Shown: piece after piece, positions 19,255-27,500 of the stretch
Layout of the letters: the number at the start of each line of letters is the position of its first letter
Numbering within the stretch: the first letter of the stretch is position 1
Notes under the pieces: generated by a model
The model's database searches: none
The model's input: only the letters and a program-made list of their open reading frames with translations
What the model was told of the DNA's origin: nothing
Made by a program: the position numbers and the translations under genes
DNA from: Prorocentrum cordatum
Taxonomy: Eukaryota; Sar; Dinophyceae; Prorocentrales; Prorocentraceae
DNA length: 27,500 nucleotides
Direction of reading: 5' to 3'
Assembly (NCBI GenBank): GCA_963575745.1
Contig: CAUYUJ010022535.1
Coordinates: 87,490-114,989, forward strand

Positions 19255-20303
19255 GGGAGACTCGTAGAGCTTACTGACAACATATGATGTCGAGAAAAAT
19301 TGCAGAGAACGAATAGTTTTTCAGCCCAAGCGATTTGAGACCTCTCGATGAACAGCCGAACGCCCCCCGATGTTTCTGGATTGTCTTCTTTTCGAGCTCT
19401 GTCTCCTACAGCCCGAGTTACGTGCGTAAATCGACAGCACCTCTCAAGATGACTCGAACAACACGACAAGTTTCGCAAACCCAGCTCGAGTATCAGACCG
19501 AGTTCAGACCTCTGAATGCGACAGGCGGACGCGTCTGATGTCTCCGAATCGATTCCTCTGATTACCCGCCCAGCAGCCCCCCCCTACAGCCCGAGTTAAG
19601 TGCAGAAAGCCAACAGCATCTTTCAGGATGACTCGAACAATACGAACAGTTTCGCGGACCGAGTTCGGGCAGCAGACCGAGTTCCGAGCTCTGGATTCCA
19701 CAGGCCGACGCGTCTGATGTCTCGAGATCGATTGCTGTCACCACCAGCACTGTAGCCCCCCCCTACAGCTCGAGTGAAATACAGAAAACCGACAGCACCT
19801 CTCAAGATGACTCGAACAATACGGACAGTTTCGCGATTCTCGATCGGGTAGCAGACCGAGTTCAGAGCTCTGGATTCAACAGACAAACGCGACTGATGAT
19901 TCTGAATCAGTTTCTTTAAGTACAGGAAACCGAGAGCATCTGTCAAGATGACTCGAATAATACGAATAGGTTTCCGGACCTAGCTCGGCTAGCAGACCGA
20001 GTTCAGACCTCTAGTTGGTACAGCCGAACGCGCCTGATCATTCTATCGATAAGGTGTGCTTACCAGCTCTGTAGCTGTCCTATATCTCGAGTTAAGTTCA
20101 ATATACCGACAGCGCGAATGAAGATAACTCGAAACGGCCGATCCCGCCGCAGTGCTTTTTGGCAGTAAAAGGTATCCATCCGATCGAGATGAGATCAAGA
20201 TGGCGAGCGGGAATGAGATCGAATATCACGGTAGAAAATATAGAGCTCTAACGAATGGTTGAATTTTGAGAACAAAATTTTCAACCGACCAAAATTCCTC
20301 AAA
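19255..20303. repeat. Satellite unit 6, first half of head removed by LINE B
   Basis: The unit begins abruptly at GGGAGACTCGTAGAGCTT, the sequence that follows the hairpin in other heads, then CTGACAACATATGATGTCGA, the five 175-bp monomers and a tail. The tail stops at CCAAAATTCCTCAAA, about 130 bp before a full end. Its missing first 40 bp correspond to the left half that stands at 13469-13496 beyond LINE B plus about 11 bp lost. Confidence 0.85.
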
Positions 20304-21370
20304 ACTGGGCGCCGGCGGTAAACCGTCAACCTTGGTTACCGCCGGGAGACTCGTAGAGCTTCCTAGCTCGACTTAAGTTAAGAAAACCGACAGCACATAC
20401 CAACATTCCGACTCATAGTGAATATTTTTTGAACTCTCACTACGACAGGCGGACGCGTCAGATGTCTGCAAATCAGCTCCTGTGAAAACCAGCCCTGCGG
20501 CCCCCGTACAGCCCGAGTTAAGTGCAGAAAACCAACAGCACCTCTCAGGATGACTCGAACAACACAGTAGTTTCGCAGACCTGTTTCGGGCAGCAGACCG
20601 AGTTCCGAGATCTGGATTCGACAGGCGGGCGCGGATGTCTTCAAATCGATTGCTGTGACCACCAGCACTGTAGCCCCCCTCAGCGCGAGTTAAATGAAGA
20701 AAACCGAGAGCACTTCTCAAGATCAATACGCATAGTTTCGCGATTCTAGATCGGGCGGCAGACCGAGTTCAGAGCTCTGGATTCGACAGACAAACGCAAC
20801 TGATGATTCTGAATCGGTTTCTCTAAATATCAGCTCTGTAGCTGTCCTACAGCTCGAGTTAAGTGCAGAAAACCGAGAGTTCCTGTCAAGATGACTCGAA
20901 TAATACGAATAGGTTTGCGGACGTAGCTCGGCTAAAAGACCGAGTTCAGACCTCTGGATTCAACAGGCGAACGCGCCTAATCATTCTACATCGATTATCT
21001 GTGCTTACCAGCTCTGTACCTGTCCTAAAGCTCGAGTTATGTTCAGAAAACCGTCAGCGCGTATCAAGTTGACAAGTTGACTTAAAACGGCCGATCCCGC
21101 CACAGTGCTTTTCGATAGTAATATTCACCCGATCGAGCTGAGATCAAGATAGCGAGCGGGAATAAGATCGAATATCACGGGAAAAATACTAGAGCTCCAA
21201 CGAATGGTCAAATTTCGAGAACCAAATTTTCAACCGACCAAAAGTCACCAAAAGTTCCGTCGAGATTTTTCTTGCCAACTAGCTCTCCAGCGCGCCGGAA
21301 TTACTCTTAAGCTTCCAGCAACTAGCTTAGGGAAGCTCTACGAGTCATGTCTGTCGAGATTTGTCTTGCC
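20304..21370. repeat. Satellite unit 7, variant head
   Basis: The hairpin head is complete. The sequence after CTCGTAGAGCTTCC is TAGCTCGACTTAAGTTAAG, as in unit 4, followed by the same ACATTCCGACTCATAGTG stretch and the same loss of the first monomer type. The tail ends GGAAGCTCTACGAGTC plus a duplicated 30-bp tail fragment (GTCGAGATTTGTCTTGCC). Confidence 0.8.
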
Positions 21371-22451
21371 ACTGGGCGCCGGCGGTAAACCGTCAACCTT
21401 GGTTACCGCCGGGGAAACTCGTAGAGCTTCCTGACAATATATAATATAAGAAACAAAGGCAGAGAACGAATAGTTTCTCGGCCGGAGCGATTTAAGACCT
21501 CTCGATACAACAGCCGAACGCCCCCGATGCTTCTGGATTGCCTTCTGCACGAGGTCTAGCCCTCCTACAGCCCGAGTTACATGCGTGAATCGACAGCACC
21601 TCTCAAGATGACTCTAACAAAACGAATAGTTTGGCAACCCAGCTCGAGTATCAAACCGAGTTCCGACCTCTGATTGCGACAGGCGGACGTGTCTGATGTC
21701 CAAATCGACTCCTGTGATTACCAGCCCTGCAGCCCCCTAAAGCCCGAGTTAAGTGCAGAAACCCGACACCTCTCAGGATTGCTCGAACAATACAATAGTT
21801 TCGCGGACCTAGTTTGGGCAGCAGACCGAGTCCCGAGCTCTGGATTGGACAGACAGACACGCCTGATGTCTTCAAATCGATTCCTGTGATGACCAGCATT
21901 TTAGCCCCCGTCAGCCCGAGTGCAGTAAAGAAAACCGAGAGCACTTCTCAAGATCATTCAAATAATACGAATAGGTCCGCGATTCTAGATCGGGCAGCTG
22001 ACCGAGTTCAGAGCTCTGTGTTCGACAGACAGACGTAACTGATGATTCTGAATCGGTTTATGTAAGCATCAGCTCTCTAGCTGTCCTACAACTCGAGTTA
22101 AGTACAGAAAACCGAGCGCAACTCTCAAGATGATCTAATATGAATAGGTTTGCGGACCTAACTCGGCTGAGAGACCAAGTTCAGACCTCTAGATTCAACA
22201 GGCGAACGCGCCTAATCATTCTACATCGATTAGCTGTGCTTACGAGCTCTGTAGCTGTCTAAAGCTCGAGTTATCTTCAGAAAACCATTATCGCATATCA
22301 AGATGACTCGAAACGGTCGATCCCGCCACAGTGATTTTCGATAGTAATATTCACCCGATCGACCTGAGATCAAGGTGGCGAGCGGGAATGAGATCTAATA
22401 TCACGGGAAAAATACTAGAGCTCTATCGAATGTTCAAATTTTGAGAACATA
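21371..22451. repeat. Satellite unit 8
   Basis: Complete head (GGTTACCGCC as second arm), then CTGACAATATATAATATAAG and about five monomers with several small deletions. The tail is truncated at TTTTGAGAACATA, well before the terminal GGAAGCTCTACGAG. Confidence 0.8.
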
Positions 22452-23660
22452 ACTGGGCGCCGGCGGTAAACCATCAACCTTTCTAACCGCCGGGAAACTC
22501 GTAGAGCTTCCTAACAATATATAATACCGAAAAAAATGCAGAGAACGAATAGTTTTTCAGCCGAAGCGATTTGAGACCTTCGATGCAACAGCCGAACGCC
22601 CCTGATGTTGGATTCTCTTCTATACGAGCTCTGTACCTCTCCTACAGCCCGAGTTACGTGCGTAAATCGACAGCACCTCTCAAGATGACTCGAACAATAC
22701 GAATAGTTCGGCAAACCTAGCTCGAGTATCAGACGGAGTTCAGACCTCTGAATGCAATAGTGGACGCGTCTGTGACTTCGAATAGATTCCTGTGATTCCG
22801 GGCCCTGCAGCCCCCCTGCAGCGCAAGTTAAGTGCGGAGAACCGACAGCATCTCTCAGAATGACTCGAACAATACGAATAGTTTCGCGAAACTAGTTCGG
22901 GTAGCAGACCGAGTTTAGAGCTCTGGATTCGACAGGCGGACGCGAGACATGTCTCCGAATCGATTCCTGAGATTACCACCCCTATAGCTTACAGCCTGAG
23001 TTGAGTACAGAAAACCGAGAACACCTCTCAAGATGACTCGAACAATACAAATAGTTTCGTGATTCTAGATCGGGCAACAGACCGAGTTCAGAGCTCTAGA
23101 CTCAACAGACAACGCGACTGATATTCTAAATCGGTCTCTCTGAGTATCAGACCTGTAGCTGTTATATAGCTCGAGTTGAGTACAGAAAATCGAGAGCGCC
23201 TGTCAAGATGATTCAAATAATACGAATAGGTTTGCGGACCTAGCTCGGCTAGCAGACGACCGAATTCAGACCTCTGGATGGAAACATACGAACGCGCCTG
23301 ATCATTCTGAATCGACTAGCTGTGCTTACCAGCTCTGTAGCTCTTCTATAGCTCGAGTTATGTTCAGAAAACCACCACCGCGTGTCAAGATGACCCGAAA
23401 CAGCCGATCCCGCCCGTGTGCTTTTTGGCAGTAAAAGGTACCCGATCGAGCTGAGATCAAGATGGCGAGCGGGGATAAGATCGAATATCACGGGAAGAAA
23501 ATACTAGAGCTCTAAAGAATGATTGACTTTTTAGAACAAATTTTCAACCAACCAAAAGTCACCAAAAGGTCTGTCGATATTTTTCTTGCCAACTAGCTCT
23601 CCAGCGCCCGGGATTACTCTTAAGCTTCCAGCAATAACTTGCTAAGGGAAGCTCTACATT
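22452..23660. repeat. Satellite unit 9, near complete
   Basis: Head with a weaker stem (TAAACCATCAACC, then CTAACCGCC), then CTAACAATATATAATACCG, about five 175-bp monomers, and a nearly full tail ending GGGAAGCTCTACATT. The loss of the GAG after CTAC distinguishes it from complete unit ends. Confidence 0.8.
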
Positions 23661-24778
23661 ACTGGGCGCCGGCGGTAAACCGTCAACCTTCCTTACCGCC
23701 GGGGGACTCGTAGAGCTTCCTGATAATATTCGATGTTGAAAAAATATGCAGGGAAAGAGTAGTTTCAGTCCAAGCGATTTCAGACGTCTCGATGCAACAG
23801 CCGAACGCCCCCGATGCTTCTAGATTATATTATGTACGGGCTCTGTAGCTCTTCTACAGCCCGAGTTACGCGATCGACAGCATCTCTCAAGATGACTCGA
23901 ACAATACGAATAGTTTGGCAAACCTAGCTCGAGTATCAGACCGAGCTCAGACCTCTGAATGTGACAGGCGAAGGCATCTGATGCGCCCTACAGTCCGAGT
24001 TGAATACAGAAAATCGACAGCACCTCTCAGGATGACTCGAAGAATACGAACAGTTTCGCGGACCTAGCTCGGGCAGCAGATCGAATTCAGAACTCTGGAT
24101 TCGACAGACGAACGCGACTGATGGTTTTGAATCAGTTTCTGTAAGTATCAACTCTGTAGCTATCATATAGCTCCATAAATATAGAACACCGAGAGCGTCT
24201 GTCAAGATGACTCGAATAATACGAATAGGTTTGCGGACCTAGCTCGGCTAGCAGAACGAGTTCAGACCTCTGGATTCAACAGACGAACGCGCCTGATGAT
24301 TCTGGATGCAGTAGGTGTGCTTACCAGCTCTGTAGCTGCCCTACAGCTCGAGTTCAGTAGACAATACCAACAACACGTATTAAGATGACTCGGAATGGCC
24401 GATCCCGCCGGAACGCTTTTTCGCAATAAAAGGTACCCGATCGAGCTCAGATCAAGATGACGAGTGGGAATAAGATCGAATATCATGGGAAAAAATACTA
24501 GATCTCAAACGAATTGTTGAATTTCGAGAACAAAATTTTCAACCAACCAAAAGTCACCAAAAGGTCCGTCGAGATTTTTCTTGCCAACTAGCTCTCCCGC
24601 GCCCCGGAATTACTCTTAAGCTTCCAGCAATAACTTGCTAAGGGAAGCTCTACGAGTTATTTTCAACCGAGCCAAAGTCATCAAAAGTTCCGTCGGGATT
24701 TTTCTTGACAACTAGCTCTCCAGCGCGTCAGAATTACTCTAAGCTTCCAGCTGCTAGCTTAGAGAAGCTCTACGAGTC
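23661..24778. repeat. Satellite unit 10, with duplicated tail end
   Basis: Complete head, four to five monomers (one shortened near 23980, where GATGCGCCCTACAG joins two monomers), and a tail. The last 120 bp of the tail occur twice: GGAAGCTCTACGAG near 24643 and a diverged copy ending GAGAAGCTCTACGAG near 24761. Confidence 0.8.
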
Positions 24779-25829
24779 ACTGGGCGCCGGCGGTAAACCG
24801 TCAACCTTTCTTACCGCCGGGGGACTCGTAGAGCTTCCTGACAGTATATAATGTGGGAAAGAACTCCAGATAAGGACTAGTTTTCAGCCCAAGCGATTTC
24901 GGTTCTATCGAGATGACTCTAACAAAAAAAACAAACAGTTTCAACAGAGTTCGAATATCAAATCGAGTTCAGACCTCTCAACGCGACAGGCGAACGCGTC
25001 TAATGTCTCCGAATCGGCTCATGTGATTACCAGCCCTGCAACCCCGCTACAGCCCGAGTTGAATGCAGAAAACCGACAGTATCTCTCAGGATGACTCGAA
25101 TAATACAATAGTTTCGCGGACCTAGTTCGAGCAGCAGGCCGAGTTCCGAGTGTTGGGTTCGACGAACGGACGCGTCTGATGTGTCCGAATCGATTTCTGT
25201 GACCAGCAGCACTGTAGCCCTCTCCCAGCACAAGTTGAGTGCAGAAAATTGAGAGCACTTCTCAAGATGATTCGAAGAATACGAATAGTTTCGCAAACCT
25301 AGCTCGGGCAGCAGGCCGAGTTCAGATCTCTCGATTCAACAGACGAACGCGCCTGATGACTCCTAATCGATTTCTGTGACTATGAGCTCTGTAGCTGCCC
25401 TACAGCTCGAGTTAAGTACCGAAAACCGAGAGCGTCTGTCAAGATGACTCGAATAATACAAATAGGTTTGCGGACCTAGCTCGGCTAGCAGACCGAGTTG
25501 AGACCTCTGGATTCGACAGGCAAACGCGCCTGATCATTCTGAATGCGAAAGGTGTGCTAACCAGCTCTGTAACTGCCCCACAGCTCGAGTTAAGTACAAC
25601 ATACTGACATCGCGTATCAAGATGACTCGAAACGGCCGATCCCGCCGGGACGCTTTTTGGCAGTAAAAGGTACCCGATCGAGCTGAGATCAAGATGACGA
25701 GCGGGGATAAGATCGAATATCACGGGAAGAAAATACTAGAGCTCTAAAGAATGATTGACTTTTTAGAACAAATTGTCAACCGACCAAAACCAGCATTAAC
25801 TTGCTAAGGGAAGCTCTACGAGTTACTTA
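24779..25829. repeat. Satellite unit 11, last of the array
   Basis: Complete head, then CTGACAGTATATAATGTGG, a shortened first monomer, about four further monomers and a tail. The tail has an internal deletion (ACCAAAACCAGCATTAAC) but keeps the final TTGCTAAGGGAAGCTCTACG. After it the satellite ends and other repeats begin. Confidence 0.8.
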
Positions 25830-26070
25830 ACAGCGTCCATTGGCAGCATCCATGGTAGCGCCGAAAACCCGTAGAGCGAGCAGACCCTTGGAGACGGGAA
25901 ATCTTTCCTACAGAGGTCCCTGGGACACCTTGAATAGCTTCGAAGGCACTTGGCAGCGTCCACTTGTTAGCGTCCAAAACCCAGAGCGAAGACACCCTCG
26001 GGGATGGGAAATCTTTTCTTGAGAGCTCTGGGGGCCCCCTGCCGCGCTGTTGAAGCGCTGCCAGGAACGC

Positions 26071-26108
26071 TTCCATGCGTGCCTGCACGCATGCAGGCAC
26101 GCTTGGAA
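26071..26108. repeat. Palindrome copy 1
   Basis: A self-complementary core of 26 bp is centred near 26089 (first half GCGTGCCTGCACG) with one mismatched base pair. It is extended by TTCCA on the left and TGGAA on the right. Confidence 0.85.
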
Positions 26109-26354
26109 ACTCGCCAGAGGCTCTCCCGGACCCGTAGCCGGTTCACCGGAGCTGCTGCGGGGAACGTGGACCGCCGTGGAAGAGCTCCTGGCGGCCACCA
26201 CCACCGTCCGGCTTCTCATCTTAAACCCTTTAGCTCTCAGCGAGCTCTCCGGGAAAAACCCGCAGAGCGAAGCATCTCTTCGGGGACGGGAAATCTTTTC
26301 TGGAGAGCTCTGGGAAGCATCTCTGCAGCGCTGCTGAAGCGCTGTCAAAAACGT

Positions 26355-26392
26355 TTCCATGCGTGCCTGCACGCGTGCAGGCACGCGTGGAA
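26355..26392. repeat. Palindrome copy 2
   Basis: A perfect 26-bp palindrome at 26361-26386 (first half GCGTGCCTGCACG), extended to about 38 bp by TTCCA and TGGAA with one mismatch. Confidence 0.9.
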
Positions 26393-26569
26393 GCTTGCCG
26401 GACGCTCTCCCGGACACGTTGCCGGCTCGCCGGAGGCGCTGCGAGGAACGTAAAGCGACGGAAAGGAGCTCCTGGCGGGCACAACCACCGTCCGGCTTCT
26501 AATCTTAAACCCTCTAGCTCTCAGCGAGCTCTCCGGGAACTTCCGAAGAGCTACCAGGAACGCTTCCAT

Positions 26570-26595
26570 GCGTGCCTGCACGCGTGCAGGCACGC
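26570..26595. repeat. Palindrome copy 3
   Basis: A perfect 26-bp palindrome of the same sequence as copy 2. The right extension is lost (GTAGACGCC follows instead of GTGGAAGC). Confidence 0.9.
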
Positions 26596-26617
26596 GTAGA
26601 CGCCTGCCGGAAGCTCT

Positions 26618-26733
26618 CCCGGACGCGCTGCCGGGCCGCCGGAGTCGCTGCGAGGATCGTGGACCGGCAGCAGCCCATCTTCGCCGGTCCACGATCCTCG
26701 CAGCGACTCGCCCGGCCCGGCAGCGCGTCCGGG
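26618..26733. repeat. 51-bp inverted repeat with 14-nt spacer
   Basis: The arms are 26618-26668 and 26683-26733. The inner 23 bp (CGCTGCGAGGATCGTGGACC and beyond) are perfectly complementary; over 51 bp there are about three mismatches around the CGCC/GGGC step. The left arm is part of the preceding complex repeat, so the right arm is an inverted copy of its end. The 12-bp satellite begins right after it. Confidence 0.9.
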
Positions 26734-27150
26734 AGTCGATCTCACTATCGATCTCACTATCGATATCACAACCGAACTCACAATCGATCCCACATTCGGT
26801 CTCATCATCGATATCATTATCGAAATCACTACCGATCTCATTACCGATAGTGATCTCACTACTAACTCAATCGATCGATCTCACAATCGATCTGACTATC
26901 GATCTCACAATAGAATCCACAATCGATCTCACATTCGGTCTCACTATCGATCTCACTATCGATATCACAATCGATCTCACAATCGATATCCCATTCGGTC
27001 TCACAATCGATCTCACTATCGATCTCATTATCGATCTCACATTCGGTATCACAATCGATCTCACAATCGATCTCACAAGCGATCTGACATTCGATCTCAC
27101 GTTCGATCTCACAATCGATATCACTACCGATCTCACTATCGATCATCAAA
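26734..27150. repeat. 12-bp satellite, about 35 copies
   Basis: The unit is TCGATCTCAC(A/T)A with frequent changes to TCGATATCACAA, CCGATCTCA and TTCGGTCTCA. The period of 12 keeps one open frame on the minus strand reading Ile-Val-Arg-Ser repeats; this is a consequence of the period, not evidence of a protein. It differs entirely from the main satellite. Confidence 0.9.
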
Positions 27151-27170
27151 ACAAAACATCAACATCGTCC

Positions 27171-27421
27171 AGCGGGACACCGGCGGGACACCGCGGGGCC
27201 CCGGCCGCCCGGAAGGGAATCATTTCGTCCGGCCGCGCCTCAGCCACACGGGACACCAGCGGGACACCGGCGGGACACCGCGGGGCCCCGGCCGCCCGGA
27301 AGGGAGACATTTGGTCCAGCCGCGCCTCAGCCACACGGGACACCAGCGGGACACCGGCGGGACACCGCGGGGCCCCGGCCGCCCGGAAGGGGATCATTTG
27401 GTCCGGCCGCGCCTCAGCCAC
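27171..27421. repeat. Three tandem copies of an 87-bp GC-rich repeat
   Basis: Copies begin with AGCGGGACACCGG near 27171, 27258 and 27345. Each contains CGCGGGGCCCCGGCCGCC, CGGAAGGG, CATTT.GTCC, and CGCGCCTCAGCCACA. Copies differ by few bases. Confidence 0.95.
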
Positions 27422-27500
27422 AGGAGACTTTCTCTCGCCCGCCCACTCAGCTTCGCCTCGCCCGCACGCACGGCACGCACGAACACGAAACCGAAATCGA
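27422..27500. other. Unassigned GC-rich end of window
   Basis: After the 87-bp repeat come about 80 bp with CTCGCCCGCC and GCACGCACGGCACGCACG strings. Nothing recognisable as a gene or as one of the repeats above is seen. Confidence 0.5.

Larger units (their letters stand above)
25830..26617. repeat. Complex repeat of about 200-285 bp with palindromes
   Basis: Three imperfect units share GACGGGAAATCTTT, GAGAGCTCTGGG, GCGCTG.TGAAGCGCTG, a palindrome core, a CTCTCCCGGAC segment and GGAACGT...GAGCTCCTGGCGG. The palindrome cores are 284 and 209 bp apart; the third unit lacks the GACGGGAAATC block. The phrase AAAACCC(G/A)..AGAGCGA occurs near 25866, 25979 and 26257, and a relative of it at 13436. 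Open frames with recurring His-Ala-Cys peptides are a by-product of the palindromes. Confidence 0.85.

Noticed and set aside
26551-27149. Open frames reading Ile-Val-Arg-Ser or Glu-Ile-Asp-Cys repeats
   Set aside because: They follow automatically from the 12-bp period of the satellite; composition and lack of any flanking signal give no support for a protein.
1-27500. tRNA, rRNA or spliced-leader genes within the repeats
   Set aside because: No cloverleaf with matching A and B boxes, no rRNA core sequence and no recognisable spliced-leader string was seen by eye; a covariance-model search would be needed to be certain.

Overview
The window looks like eukaryotic nuclear DNA made almost entirely of repeats and retrotransposons. 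I see no host gene, no RNA gene and no CRISPR array. The only long coding regions belong to two non-LTR (LINE-type) retrotransposons, both on the minus strand. The reverse transcriptase style (an IRTGG-type motif B and WADN/WVDN in motif C) and the repeat-rich, medium-GC context suggest a protist, perhaps a dinoflagellate. That is an impression from the protein motifs, not a demonstrated assignment.

Layout: 1-667 is diverged satellite. LINE A (about 696-6974) is a decayed element with ORF1 and ORF2 relics. Its 5' side is an array of about ten 131-bp repeats. From 6975 to 13468 there are about seven head-to-tail satellite units of roughly 1.0-1.2 kb, one of them very short, interrupted at 10444-10660 by an island of the 131-bp repeat. 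LINE B (about 13497-19254) looks intact: ORF1 (348 aa, coiled coil plus C-terminal domain), then ORF2 (about 1390 aa, endonuclease, reverse transcriptase, RNase H). From 19255 to 25829 six more satellite units follow. The right end (25830-27430) holds four unrelated repeat blocks: a repeat with near-perfect palindromes, a 51-bp inverted repeat, a 12-bp satellite and an 87-bp GC-rich repeat.

How the parts fit: a complete satellite unit has a hairpin-forming head (starting ACTGGGCGCCGGCGG), about five 175-bp monomers and a 300-350-bp tail. Both LINEs have their 3' ends at the same point of this head, just after the GTCAACC step. LINE B separates the two halves of one head; LINE A has a head copy on both sides. 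The simplest reading is a pair of diverged retrotransposon lineages that use the satellite head as a specific insertion site.

The most notable points are: (1) both ORF2 copies carry RNase H motifs in circularly permuted order; (2) the shared insertion point; (3) ORF1 and ORF2 lie in one frame separated by stop codons, and ORF2 has no suitable ATG of its own; (4) both copies have Asp-Asn instead of Asp-Asp in the reverse transcriptase motif C.
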